Source: Streptomyces sp. SLBN-31 (GTDB lineage: Bacteria > Actinomycetota > Actinomycetes > Streptomycetales > Streptomycetaceae). From it: a DNA stretch of 64,000 bases. The notes under the pieces were generated by a model. It ran no database searches and had not been told where the DNA came from. It worked only from the letters and a program-made list of their open reading frames with translations. Every line of letters begins with the position of its first letter. Within the stretch, counting starts at the first letter, position 1. Made by a program: the position numbers and the translations under genes. Location of the stretch: NCBI RefSeq assembly GCF_006715395.1, contig NZ_VFNC01000001.1, positions 1,054,001-1,118,000 on the forward strand, given 5' to 3'. Positions 43,344 through 51,244 of the stretch are shown piece after piece.

Positions 43344-43400
43344 GGGGCGCGGGGCAGCATGGAACATGCGGCTGTCGCCGCGTGCGCGCGACCAGCCACA
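43344..43400. repeat. interrupted copy of the dispersed GGGGCGCGGGG repeat
   Basis: Between recG and rsmD, AGGGGCGCGGGG is separated from GCGCGACCAGCCACA by about 30 bp. These are the two halves of the repeat seen whole in smc at 55409-55440. Confidence 0.5.
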
Positions 43401-43435
43401 CTGAACGTAAAGCCGCTCACCATCAAGGACCGAAG

Positions 43436-44020
43436 ATGACCCGCGTGATCGCCGGCACGGCCGGCGGACGCCGCCTGGCCGTGCCGCCTGGCAATGGCAC
43501 CCGCCCCACCTCCGACCGCGCGCGCGAGGGCCTCCTCTCCACCTGGCAGTCCCTCCTCGGCGGCCCCCTCGACGGCGAACGCGTCCTGGACCTCTACGCC
43601 GGCTCGGGAGCCGTGGGCCTGGAAGCCCTCTCCCGAGGCGCGAGCCACACCCTCCTGGTCGAGGCCGACGCGCGGGCCGCCCGCGTCATCCGGGAGAACG
43701 TCAGGAGCCTCGGGCTTCCCGGCGCCGAGGTCAGGTCCGGCAAGGCCGAGCAGATCATCCAGTCGGCGCCGACGGCCCCGTACGACCTCGTCTTCCTGGA
43801 CCCGCCGTACCGTGTGACAGATCACGATCTTCGCGAGATCCTGCTCACACTCCGCACTGAACACTGGCTCGCGCCGGAGGCGATCGTCACCGTGGAGCGC
43901 AGCACCAGAGGCGGAGAATTCAGGTGGCCCGAGGGTTTCGACGCGGTCAAGGCCCGTCGCTACGGCGAGGGAACGTTTTGGTACGGTCGCGCCGCCTCTA
44001 CGTGCGAAGACGCACGATGA
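43436..44020 (+). CDS. rsmD: 16S rRNA (guanine(966)-N2)-methyltransferase
   Basis: A 194-residue SAM-dependent methyltransferase that modifies G966 of 16S rRNA on the assembled small subunit. MTRVIAGTAGGRRLAVP and the RPTSDRAREGLLSTW segment bind RNA, VLDLYAGSGAVGLEALSRG is the SAM site near residue 51, and the catalytic tetrapeptide DPPY is near 122. The ATG at 43436 is used. The stop overlaps a possible ATG of coaD, and the order rsmD-coaD is widely conserved. Confidence 0.95.
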   Translation: MTRVIAGTAGGRRLAVPPGNGTRPTSDRAREGLLSTWQSLLGGPLDGERVLDLYAGSGAVGLEALSRGASHTLLVEADARAARVIRENVRSLGLPGAEVRSGKAEQIIQSAPTAPYDLVFLDPPYRVTDHDLREILLTLRTEHWLAPEAIVTVERSTRGGEFRWPEGFDAVKARRYGEGTFWYGRAASTCEDAR

Positions 44021-44046
44021 CCGGACCGGAGAGCGAGGGATCTCAA

Positions 44047-44526
44047 GTGCGCCGCGCCGTCTGTCCCGGGTCGTTCGACCCCATCACCAACGGACACCTC
44101 GACATCATCTCCCGCGCCTCCCGCCTCTACGACGAGGTCTATGTCGCGGTGATGATCAACAAGTCCAAGAGGGGCTTGTTCGAGATCGACGAGCGGATCG
44201 ACCTGATCCGCCAGGTCACCGCCGAGTACGGCAACGTGATCGTCGAGGCCTTCCACGGCCTGCTCGTGGACTACTGCAAGGAGCGCGACATCCCGGCCAT
44301 CGTCAAGGGCCTGCGCGCGGTCAGCGACTTCGACTACGAGCTGCAGATGGCCCAGATGAACAACGGCCTGTCCGGCGTGGAGACCCTCTTCGTGCCGACG
44401 AACCCCACCTACAGCTTCCTGTCCTCCTCGCTCGTCAAGGAGGTCGCCACCTGGGGAGGCGACGTCTCCCACCTCGTACCGCCGACCGTCCTCGAAGCCC
44501 TCAACGAGCGCCTCCGCCAGGACTGA
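44047..44526 (+). CDS. coaD: phosphopantetheine adenylyltransferase
   Basis: A 159-residue nucleotidyltransferase catalysing the fourth step of coenzyme A synthesis. The (T/H)xGH motif appears in CPGSFDPITNGHLDI near residue 6, and the nucleotide-binding YSFLSSSLVKEVA near 125. I place the start at GTG 44047, with GAGGGA 6 bp upstream and the usual family length; an ATG at 44017 overlapping rsmD would add ten atypical residues. Confidence 0.95.
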   Translation: MRRAVCPGSFDPITNGHLDIISRASRLYDEVYVAVMINKSKRGLFEIDERIDLIRQVTAEYGNVIVEAFHGLLVDYCKERDIPAIVKGLRAVSDFDYELQMAQMNNGLSGVETLFVPTNPTYSFLSSSLVKEVATWGGDVSHLVPPTVLEALNERLRQD

Positions 44527-44584
44527 TGGGACTACAGTCGTCCCGTCCGTCTCCAACACATCGGTAGAGAGTGGCGAGCACACG

Positions 44585-45628
44585 GTGGACGTGCAGAAGA
44601 AGCTCGACGAGATCGTGGCCGCGGTCTCCGGCGCCCGGTCGATGCCCATGTCGGCCTCGTGCGTGGTCAACCGCGCCGAACTGCTCTCGATGCTGGAAGA
44701 GGTGCGCGCGGCGCTGCCCGACTCCCTCGCCCAGGCCCAGGAGCTGATCGGCGACCGTGCGCAGCTGGTCGAGCAGGCCCGCCAGGAGGCCGACCGGATC
44801 ATCCAGGGCGCGCACGCCGAGCGCGGCTCGCTGATCTCCGACACCGAGATCGCCCGCCGTTCCCAGGCGGAGGCCGACCGGATCCTCGCCGAGGCACGCC
44901 AGGAGGCGGAGGAGGTCCGCGCCGAGGCCGACGACTACGTCGACTCCAAGCTGGCCAACTTCGAGGTCGTCCTCACCAAGACCCTCGGCTCCGTCGGCCG
45001 CGGCCGCGAGAAGCTGCTCGGCACCGGCCCGGGCCTCGACGAGCAGGGCTACGAGGACGAGGACGCCCCCGAGCGCAGCCACGACCCGGAGACCCTGCGC
45101 AAGGACGCCGACGCCTACGTCGACGCCAAGCTGGGCGCCTTCGAGGCGGTGCTGGCCAAGACGCTGGAGGCGGTCGGCAAGGGCCGGTCCAAGCTGCACG
45201 GCCGTATCGCCACCGACGACCTGGGCGCCCTCGCCGACGACACCACGTCCTTCCAGCACTCCAGCGACGCCGACTACCTCGCCGACCTCGCCGCGCTCAC
45301 GCAGCAGGACGCCGCGGCCGAGCAGCAGGCCGCCCGGCAGCAGGACTACGCCGAGCCGCAGCCGGCGTACGGCTACCAGCAGCAGACGGACCCGTACGCG
45401 GGCCAGTACCAGCAGCAACAGGGCTACGGTCAGCAGGACGCCTACGGCTACCAGCAGGCCGACCCCTATGCCTACCAGGGCTACGACACCCAGCAGTACG
45501 ACCAGAACCAGGTCCAGCAGGCCCAGCAGCCGCAGCAGTCGTACGCCCTCGACGAGACCAGCCTCTTCGACACCGGCATGATCACGCCGGAGCAGCTGAG
45601 GGCGTACGAACAGGGCCGGGGCCAGTAA
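44585..45628 (+). CDS. DivIVA-like / coiled-coil cell-division-type protein
   Basis: A 347-residue cytoplasmic protein. Residues 45-130 are a long charged coiled coil. The segment DADxYVDxKLxxFExVLxKTL occurs twice (near 118 and 174), the second time followed by EAVGKGRSKL, so the helical core is internally duplicated. From about 245 it becomes a Gln/Tyr/Ala-rich tail (PYAGQYQQQQGYGQQ-like). DivIVA-related and ATP-synthase-b-like annotations are both common for it. The GTG start is at 44585. It sits between coaD and a DUF177 gene. Confidence 0.75.
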   Translation: MDVQKKLDEIVAAVSGARSMPMSASCVVNRAELLSMLEEVRAALPDSLAQAQELIGDRAQLVEQARQEADRIIQGAHAERGSLISDTEIARRSQAEADRILAEARQEAEEVRAEADDYVDSKLANFEVVLTKTLGSVGRGREKLLGTGPGLDEQGYEDEDAPERSHDPETLRKDADAYVDAKLGAFEAVLAKTLEAVGKGRSKLHGRIATDDLGALADDTTSFQHSSDADYLADLAALTQQDAAAEQQAARQQDYAEPQPAYGYQQQTDPYAGQYQQQQGYGQQDAYGYQQADPYAYQGYDTQQYDQNQVQQAQQPQQSYALDETSLFDTGMITPEQLRAYEQGRGQ

Positions 45629-45760
45629 GGGACCACCGGATTGGGCCGTGAGCGAAAGGTCCAGTATCCTGGCTCTTCGGTCGCGCGTACGTCCGCGATC
45701 AACGCTGCCCGGGGACACCGAAGGGCAGTGTCCCTCTGAGTTCGAAGATCGAAAGCAGGA

Positions 45761-46405
45761 ATGGCTCCCAACGCTCGCCTCGACCATCGGAACCCTCTCG
45801 TGTTCGACACACACGAGCTGGGTCGGCGTCCTGGTGCGCTGCAGCGGCTGACCCGTTCGATCGACGCTCCCAAGGACCTCGGAATCCAGGGAGTCGTCGG
45901 AGTGCCGGAAGGCGCCCCGGTGGAGCTCGAACTCCGGCTCGAGTCGGTCATGGAAGGGGTGCTTGTCACAGGCACCGCCCGTGCACAGGCCGAGGGGGAG
46001 TGCGTAAGGTGTCTGGAGCCGCTTCAGCTGGACGTGGAAGCGGACTTCCAGGAGCTGTTCACGTACCCTGACGCCGACGACCGGGGCCGTGTGATCGCGG
46101 AACCGGGCGACGACGCCGAGGACGACGAGGACAGGTTCTTCCTCGAGGACGGACTTTTCGACCTCGAACCTCTGCTGCGCGATGCGGTGGTGCTCGCACT
46201 GCCGATGCAGCCGGTGTGCCAGGAAGACTGCCCGGGACTGTGCGCCGAGTGCGGAGCACGTCTCGCGGACGACCCGGACCACCACCACGACGCCGTCGAC
46301 ATCCGTTGGGCGGCTTTGCAGGGACTCGCCGGCACCATGCAGGACGGCGAGAAGGACGAGATGAGCGGCGCCGAACCGGGCGTCGACGAGAAGCAGGAGA
46401 AGTAG
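45761..46405 (+). CDS. DUF177 (YceD) protein, 23S rRNA accumulation factor
   Basis: A 214-residue YceD/DUF177 protein, a family tied to 23S rRNA accumulation and, in most bacteria, encoded just before rpmF as here. ECVRCLEPL near residue 88 and [16 protein letters not shown] near 155 provide four-plus cysteines that look like a zinc ribbon. The C-terminus is acidic. The ATG at 45761 opens the normal [21 protein letters not shown] start. The rpmF GTG follows after 2 bp. Confidence 0.88.
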   Translation: MAPNARLDHRNPLVFDTHELGRRPGALQRLTRSIDAPKDLGIQGVVGVPEGAPVELELRLESVMEGVLVTGTARAQAEGECVRCLEPLQLDVEADFQELFTYPDADDRGRVIAEPGDDAEDDEDRFFLEDGLFDLEPLLRDAVVLALPMQPVCQEDCPGLCAECGARLADDPDHHHDAVDIRWAALQGLAGTMQDGEKDEMSGAEPGVDEKQEK

Positions 46406-46407
46406 CC

Positions 46408-46581
46408 GTGGCTGTTCCGAAGCGGAAGATGTCGCGCAGCAACACGCGCCACCGCCGGTCGCAGTGGAAGGCTGCGGTCCCCACCCTGGTTGCGTGCGAG
46501 CGCTGCCACGAGCCCAAGCAGCAGCACATCGCGTGCCCGTCTTGCGGCACCTACAACAAGCGCCAGGTCCTCGAGGTCTGA
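46408..46581 (+). CDS. rpmF: 50S ribosomal protein L32
   Basis: A 57-residue large-subunit protein. It begins [20 protein letters not shown], and [19 protein letters not shown] supplies two CxxC pairs for a zinc ribbon. It starts with GTG two bases after the DUF177 stop and precedes rnc, the usual yceD-rpmF-rnc operon. Confidence 0.95.
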   Translation: MAVPKRKMSRSNTRHRRSQWKAAVPTLVACERCHEPKQQHIACPSCGTYNKRQVLEV

Positions 46582-46600
46582 GCGGCTGGTGAGAGGCACC

Positions 46601-47440
46601 GTGTCCACTGCCAAGAAGGCGGATGACGCCAAGGCGGACCCACCCGCCAAGAAGAAAGCGGACAACACGGCCTCGTCCCACACGCTTCTGGAAGGGCGGC
46701 TCGGGTACAAGCTCGAGTCCGCCCTTCTGGTGCGAGCGCTGACCCACCGTTCCTACGCGTACGAGAACGGCGGTCTGCCGACCAACGAGCGGCTGGAGTT
46801 CCTCGGGGACTCCGTGCTCGGCCTGGTCGTCACTGACACGCTGTACCGCACCCACCCCGACCTGCCCGAGGGCCAACTGGCCAAGCTGCGGGCCGCGGTG
46901 GTCAACTCGCGTGCGCTGGCGGAGGTCGGTCGTGGCCTGGAACTGGGCTCCTTCATCCGGCTCGGCCGTGGTGAAGAGGGCACGGGCGGCCGGGACAAGG
47001 CGTCCATCCTCGCCGACACCCTGGAAGCGGTGATCGGCGCGGTCTATCTCGACCAGGGTCTCGATGCGGCGAGCGAGCTCGTCCACCGGCTCTTCGACCC
47101 GTTGATCGAGAAGTCCTCCAACCTCGGAGCCGGCCTGGACTGGAAGACCAGTCTCCAGGAGCTCACCGCGACCGAGAGCCTCGGCGTGCCCGAGTACCTG
47201 GTCACGGAGACCGGCCCCGACCACGAGAAGACCTTCACTGCTGCCGCCCGCGTCGGAGGCGTCTCGTACGGCACCGGCACCGGCCGCAGCAAGAAGGAGG
47301 CGGAGCAGCAGGCAGCCGAGTCCGCATGGCGGTCCATCCGGGCCGCGGCGGACGAGCGCGCCGAGAAGGCGGCCGTTGAGAAGGCGGTCGCCGAGAAGGC
47401 CGCCCACGACGGCGAAGGCCCCACCTCCGTCTCTGCCTGA
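46601..47440 (+). CDS. rnc: ribonuclease III
   Basis: A 279-residue double-strand-specific endoribonuclease that processes rRNA and mRNA. In S. coelicolor the same enzyme (AbsB) is a global regulator of antibiotic production. The catalytic signature [14 protein letters not shown] is near residue 61 and a second acid cluster [15 protein letters not shown] near 130. The C-terminal dsRNA-binding domain spans about 175-245 ([11 protein letters not shown] to [13 protein letters not shown]). The tail is Ala/Glu/Lys-rich. The GTG at 46601 has GAGAGG upstream; a GTG at 46589 adds four residues. Confidence 0.95.
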   Translation: MSTAKKADDAKADPPAKKKADNTASSHTLLEGRLGYKLESALLVRALTHRSYAYENGGLPTNERLEFLGDSVLGLVVTDTLYRTHPDLPEGQLAKLRAAVVNSRALAEVGRGLELGSFIRLGRGEEGTGGRDKASILADTLEAVIGAVYLDQGLDAASELVHRLFDPLIEKSSNLGAGLDWKTSLQELTATESLGVPEYLVTETGPDHEKTFTAAARVGGVSYGTGTGRSKKEAEQQAAESAWRSIRAAADERAEKAAVEKAVAEKAAHDGEGPTSVSA

Positions 47441-47471
47441 CAGAAGAGTCTTGTCCGACGTACAGCGCGTC

Positions 47472-47507
47472 CCGAGCGCCCGTCCCCGCCGTGGGGCGGG
47501 CGCTCGG
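47472..47507 (+). terminator. terminator after rnc
   Basis: Stem CCGAGCGCCCGTCCC with GGGGCGGGCGCTCGG (one mismatch) lies 32 bp after the rnc stop. mutM starts 30 bp later, so termination may be partial. Confidence 0.6.
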
Positions 47508-47536
47508 ACCGTTCACCGGTAGTCACGGGGGAGCGC

Positions 47537-48397
47537 ATGCCCGAGTTGCCCGAGGTCGAGGTCGTCCGGCGCGGACTGGAGCGGTGGGTCGCCCACCGCG
47601 TCGTCGCCGACACCGAGGTCCTGCACCCGCGCGCCGTGCGCCGGCACATCGCCGGGGCGGAGGACTTCGCGCACCGGCTCAAGGGTCATCGCGTCGGCGT
47701 CCCCAGCCGCCGCGGCAAGTACCTGTGGCTGCCCCTGGAGGACACCCACCAGTCGGTCCTGGCCCACCTCGGCATGAGCGGCCAGCTGCTGGTCCAGCCG
47801 GACACGGCCGCCGACGAGAAGCACCTGCGCATCCGCGTCCGCTTCGCCGACGAACTGCACACCGAACTCCGGTTCGTCGACCAACGCACCTTCGGCGGAC
47901 TGTCGTTGCACGACAACACCCCCGAGGGCCTGCCCGACGTCATCGCGCACATCGCCCGTGATCCCCTCGACCCGCTGTTCGACGAGGACGCCTTCCACCG
48001 GGCGCTGCGTCGCAAGCGCACGACGATCAAACGGGCCCTGCTGGACCAGTCGTTGATCAGCGGGGTCGGCAACATCTACGCGGACGAGGCCCTTTGGCGC
48101 TCCCGCGTCCACCACGAACGCCCGACGGCCGGCTTCACACGCCCGCGCACGGCCGAACTCGTGGGCCACATCAGGGACGTGATGAACGCGGCCCTGGCCG
48201 TCGGCGGCACCAGCTTCGACAGCCTGTACGTCAACGTCAACGGGCAGTCGGGATACTTCGACCGGTCCCTCGACGCGTACGGCCGTGAGGGCCTGCCGTG
48301 CAAGAGGTGCGGTACGCCGATGCGCCGACGGCCGTGGATGAACCGGTCCAGCTACTTCTGCCCGAAGTGTCAGAGGGCGCCGCGCGTCTCGTCGTAA
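47537..48397 (+). CDS. mutM: formamidopyrimidine-DNA glycosylase
   Basis: A 286-residue bifunctional glycosylase/AP lyase removing 8-oxoguanine and ring-opened purines. [14 protein letters not shown] carries the catalytic Pro1 and Glu2. The helix-two-turn-helix near [16 protein letters not shown] and the C-terminal zinc finger [10 protein letters not shown] and FCPKCQ bind the damaged DNA. It starts with ATG 47537. The gene ends 28 bp inside the convergent HxlR gene. Confidence 0.95.
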   Translation: MPELPEVEVVRRGLERWVAHRVVADTEVLHPRAVRRHIAGAEDFAHRLKGHRVGVPSRRGKYLWLPLEDTHQSVLAHLGMSGQLLVQPDTAADEKHLRIRVRFADELHTELRFVDQRTFGGLSLHDNTPEGLPDVIAHIARDPLDPLFDEDAFHRALRRKRTTIKRALLDQSLISGVGNIYADEALWRSRVHHERPTAGFTRPRTAELVGHIRDVMNAALAVGGTSFDSLYVNVNGQSGYFDRSLDAYGREGLPCKRCGTPMRRRPWMNRSSYFCPKCQRAPRVSS

Positions 48398-48771
48398 CGG
48401 GCCCGGGCGGCCAGGACGTCGTCCATGCGCCCCTCCACCAGGTGGATGAGGCCGAGCAGCCGCTCGGCGACGTCCCGGCCGAGGGGGGTGAGCTCGTAGT
48501 CCACACGCGGCGGGTTGGTTGGCTGCGCCTCACGGTGCACCAGGCCGTCGCGCTCCAGCGCGTGCAGCGTCTGGGACAGCATCTTCTCGCTCACGCCGTC
48601 GACACGGCGGCGCAACTCGTTGAAGCGCAGCGAGCCCTCGTGCAGGGCGCCCAGCGTGAGCGCGCCCCAGCGGCCCGTGACGTGCTCCAGCGTGCCGCGC
48701 GAGGGGCAGGCCTTGGCGAACACGTTGAAGGGGAGGTCCCGCGCCTCCGCGCGCTCCTGCGTGATGTCCAT
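48370..48771 (-). CDS. HxlR-family transcriptional regulator
   Basis: A 133-residue winged-helix regulator. The HxlR core runs from [19 protein letters not shown] through [30 protein letters not shown]. An early cysteine (KACPSRG) is the one that in some HxlR members senses aldehydes or oxidants. It starts at ATG 48771 and is divergent from an NAD(P)H-flavin type oxidoreductase. A perfect 9-bp dyad lies between them. Confidence 0.9.
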   Translation of the reverse strand: MDITQERAEARDLPFNVFAKACPSRGTLEHVTGRWGALTLGALHEGSLRFNELRRRVDGVSEKMLSQTLHALERDGLVHREAQPTNPPRVDYELTPLGRDVAERLLGLIHLVEGRMDDVLAARARYDETRGAL

Positions 48772-48810
48772 ACCGCAAGCGTACTCGAAAGCAGCGCTAA
48801 CCGGCAGGTT

Positions 48811-48831
48811 GCACTAACTCGAAGTTAGTGC
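48811..48831. promoter_or_regulatory. HxlR operator candidate
   Basis: GCACTAACT-CGA-AGTTAGTGC is a perfect 9-bp inverted repeat in the divergent control region of the HxlR gene and the oxidoreductase. The 21-bp size and position suit binding of a dimeric HxlR regulator. Confidence 0.75.
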
Positions 48832-48878
48832 TTTCCTTTCGTCATCGTTACTGACCTGCTGATCCAGGAGTTCGCATC

Positions 48879-49460
48879 GTGACCACCCCTGTTGTCTCCA
48901 TCGCCTACCACTCCGGCTACGGCCACACCGCCGTGCTCGCGGAAGCCGTCCGAGCCGGTGCCGCCGAGGCGGGCGCCGAGGTGCACCTGATCAACGTGGA
49001 CGAGATCACCGACGAGCAGTGGGCGACGCTGGACCGCTCCGACGCGATCGTCTTCGGCTCGCCCACCTACATGGGCACCGCGTCCGGCGCCTTCCACGTC
49101 TTCGCCGAGGCGTCCTCGAAGCGCTGGTTCGGCCAGGACTGGAAGGACAAGCTGGCCGCCGGCTTCACCAACTCCGGCTCCAAGAGCGGCGACAAGCTGC
49201 ACACCCTGCAGTTCTTCCAGATCCTCGCCGGGCAGCACGGCATGCACTGGGTCAACCTCGGTCTGCACCCCGGCTGGAACAACAGCGAGGGCAGCGAGCA
49301 CGACCTCAACCGCCTCGGCGTCTTCGCGGGCGCGGCAGCCCAGAGCAACGTCGACGAGGGGCCGGACGCCGTCCACAAGGCCGACATCCAGACCGCCGAG
49401 CACCTCGGCCGCCGTGTGACGGACACGGCGCGGGTGTTCCTCCAGGGCCGCGCCGCCTGA
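48879..49460 (+). CDS. NAD(P)H-dependent flavodoxin-type oxidoreductase (WrbA/FMN reductase family)
   Basis: A 193-residue flavodoxin-fold quinone or FMN reductase. The phosphate-binding loop is YHSGYGHTAVLAEAV near residue 9 and the flavin-binding loop GSPTYMGTASG near 60. The FTNSGSKSGDK segment near 103 is typical of the WrbA-like family. It starts at GTG 48879. Regulation by the divergent HxlR protein, a common pairing in redox and aldehyde responses, is likely. Confidence 0.9.
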   Translation: MTTPVVSIAYHSGYGHTAVLAEAVRAGAAEAGAEVHLINVDEITDEQWATLDRSDAIVFGSPTYMGTASGAFHVFAEASSKRWFGQDWKDKLAAGFTNSGSKSGDKLHTLQFFQILAGQHGMHWVNLGLHPGWNNSEGSEHDLNRLGVFAGAAAQSNVDEGPDAVHKADIQTAEHLGRRVTDTARVFLQGRAA

Positions 49461-49967
49461 CCGCCGTGGCGGACGAGTAGCCGAAGACGTGAAGGGCCGG
49501 GTCTCCGACCTGCGGCCCCGCAAGCGATCAACGCTGCGGCCTGCGACTTAGCCGTCGGTGGTTGTCAGCGTTGGTCGTCGTTGAGCACCCTCCGACGGCC
49601 CCGGGACGGCCCCAGCCGATGTTCTTGGAACACCCTGTCGTGCTCAGGATCGCCGGGCACCACACCGTGTATGGCGGCTTCCCGCGCTCGGCGGACGGCG
49701 CGAAAGTAATCAAGCGCTGGCTGGACAACAGCGTTCGGTGCTGGACGATCACGGGCCTGCCCTGCGGACTTCATGTCTTGGGCACACTCCGAGGGAACTC
49801 ACCGCTGCTGCCCCCGGTTTCCCGTGAGTCCCCGTCCGTTCTGGCGCGGGAGTGGCACGGCCGGCGGGCAGCGCCACCCCCCTCGATGTGAATTACGGGC
49901 GGGGAGGTCACGGAGGTCTCCCGCCCTGGTCACGGGGACGTCATCGGTTCGGGGCGGTGGCCTGCGG
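49461..49967. other. 507-bp stretch with no recognisable gene
   Basis: GC content and codon bias are lower and less regular than in the surrounding core genes. Short open frames on both strands (around 49528-49890) have poor third-position bias and no ribosome sites. I see no repeats, tRNA or terminator. It is best read as the left part of a degraded accessory region that continues to 51240. Confidence 0.5.
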
Positions 49968-50162
49968 TCACCACGGCTGCTGCACTTCGCTGCTGTACCG
50001 CACTCGAAGCCCGGATTGGCTTTCTCGACTCTGCCGTTCTCGCAGCGCCTTTAGCTCCTCCGGGGTGAAGACTCGGGAGCAGTCAGGGCAGTAACGGTCA
50101 CCGCTGGGCTTCCCCATCACGACCTCGCGGACCGTGCGCTCATGCCGACAGGTGATGTGCAG
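49968..50162 (-). pseudogene. fragment of a small zinc-ribbon-like protein
   Basis: The minus frame, read from about 50162 to the stop at 49968, shows THERE two metal-ligand pairs: CRHE and YCPDC, followed by SRVFTPEELKALRERQ. This looks like a short zinc-ribbon protein whose 5' end was cut by the adjoining IS fragment. A start could be the internal ATG at 50117, giving 49 residues. I do not recognise the family, and it may be non-functional. Confidence 0.3.
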
Positions 50163-50357
50163 CCCACCTGGCCACCGGTACGTTCGTCGCGAAGGCGGAG
50201 AACCTGATCCTCCTCGGCCCGCCCGGGATCGGCAGGAGACACCTGGCCATCGGCATCGGCGTCAAAGCCACCCAGGCCGCCCACTCCGCGACTGAACAAA
50301 CGCCAGGGGGTCAATTTTCCGGGAGCGGCAGGGGGTCAATTTTCGCGGAGCGTTGAC
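50159..50357 (+). pseudogene. IS21-family IstB ATPase fragment
   Basis: The plus frame from 50162 reads AHLATGTFVAKAENLILLGPPGIGRRHLAIGIGVKA-, which matches IstB helper ATPases over about 45 residues. The Walker A lysine-threonine has become Arg-Arg (GPPGIGRRH). The frame stops near 50357 and lacks the rest of the ATPase. It runs directly into duplicated AGGGGGTCAATTTTC segments, which look like IS21-type terminal repeats. It is a dead remnant. Confidence 0.7.
50304..50344. repeat. two direct CAGGGGGTCAATTTTC copies at the IS21 scar
   Basis: CAGGGGGTCAATTTTC is at 50304-50319 and 50329-50344, a 25-bp spacing. IS21-family ends carry multiple repeated transposase-binding sites of this kind, so this is probably the right end of the lost element. 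No inverted partner was found to the left. Confidence 0.6.
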
Positions 50358-50386
50358 GCGGGCATGGCAGTCTCACGAAACACCGA

Positions 50387-50436
50387 AGCTCCGTTAGGGG
50401 TAAGCGACCCCACAGGTCACTCGCCCCAACGGAGCT
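50387..50436. repeat. long imperfect inverted repeat beside the IS21 scar
   Basis: AGCTCCGTTAGGGG pairs with CCCCAACGGAGCT with one bulged base, separated by about 23 bp containing a second CCCC. It could be a terminator or part of a mobile-element end. Confidence 0.5.
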
Positions 50437-50538
50437 ACGGTCTTTCTGGTCACGCACACCCTGACCTGGCCCTCGCAAGATCACCTCGACCTTGCAACAG
50501 CCCTGGTCAGGACACCCCTTCGGGGGCCCCCGTATTGC

Positions 50539-50604
50539 TCAGAAGAGGGCGCCGATGACGAGTTCCAGAAAATTGCCAACAGAACCGAGGACATTGGTCA
50601 GCAT
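50539..50604 (-). CDS. 21-residue hydrophobic peptide, candidate gene
   Basis: ATG at 50604 opens MLTNVLGSVGNFLELVIGAL-F and stops at 50539. A GGGAG site lies 8 bp upstream. The peptide has one acidic and no basic residues and would form an amphipathic or membrane helix, with Gly at positions 7, 10 and 18. It resembles, only in general character, small secreted or membrane-active peptides such as modulins or toxin peptides. A dyad 21 bp upstream and a GC hairpin after the stop support expression. It is below normal gene-calling length, so its status is unproven. Confidence 0.4.
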   Translation of the reverse strand: MLTNVLGSVGNFLELVIGALF

Positions 50605-50624
50605 TTCAAGCTCCCTGTAGAGAA

Positions 50625-50660
50625 GAGAACGGGTAGGTATGAGTAGAACTACCTGTTCTC
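50625..50660 (-). promoter_or_regulatory. 12-bp imperfect dyad upstream of the 21-residue peptide ORF
   Basis: GAGAACGGGTAG and CTACCTGTTCTC are complementary at 11 of 12 positions with a 12-bp spacer. The dyad lies 21-56 bp before the ATG at 50604, where an operator or leader stem-loop would lie. Confidence 0.45.
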
Positions 50661-50905
50661 TCCCGGGTGCGCATGTTAAGGCCGATTTCAGGGTGAATCC
50701 GGTCCGCCCGCAAGCGTTTCGGTCGAAACGCTTGGCGCTGATGTTCGAGTCTCGCCTCGTCGTCCCACGAAGGCGGTTCGACCGAACCACCTTGGACGCG
50801 CATTCGACCGGCGGCTGAGCGTTCACCGGAACGGCAGCACCACTCTCCGCCCGCCCGTGCCTTCCCGAAACTCCCACTCCGACCGACGGCCTTCCCCCTC
50901 GGTAG

Positions 50906-51232
50906 CGCGCTTCGGCGCTGTACCGGAACCGCTTCAACGATCGCGTCTGGGGTCCTGCGCTTCGGGCCGTGGGTGTCGAGGCAGGCCGCGACAACGGGAT
51001 GCATGCACTGAGGCACTTCTACGCCTCGGTGCTCCTGGACGCGGGGGAGAGCATAAAGGCGCTGAGCGAGTACCTGGGTCACCATGACCCCGGATTCACG
51101 CTGCGCACCTATACGCATCTGATGCCGTCGAGTGAGACCCGGACCCGGGCCGCCGTGGACCGCGTCTTCGAGGACGACGAACCTGCGGATGACGGCCCCG
51201 AGACGGCCCAGGGGAGTTCTTTAGGTGTCTGA
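50906..51232 (+). pseudogene. truncated tyrosine recombinase (integrase) C-terminus
   Basis: After an in-frame TAG at 50903-50905 the frame reads YRNRFNDRVWGPALRAVG, then HALRHFYASVLLDAGESI, YLGHHDPGFTLRTYTHLMP. These are the box II region of a tyrosine integrase: the HxLR arginine, GHHDP histidine region and the catalytic RTYTH tyrosine. The N-terminal core-binding and first catalytic arginine regions are absent, so it cannot work. It is a scar of an integrated element; no attachment tRNA is visible here. It ends 10 bp before the convergent CAP gene. Confidence 0.85.
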
Positions 51233-51244
51233 CCTGCGGTTGGC

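Noticed and set aside
49562..49891. 110-codon plus-strand open frame in the scar region
   Set aside because: Weak codon bias, no ribosome site and no recognisable domain; overlapping minus frames look equally plausible.
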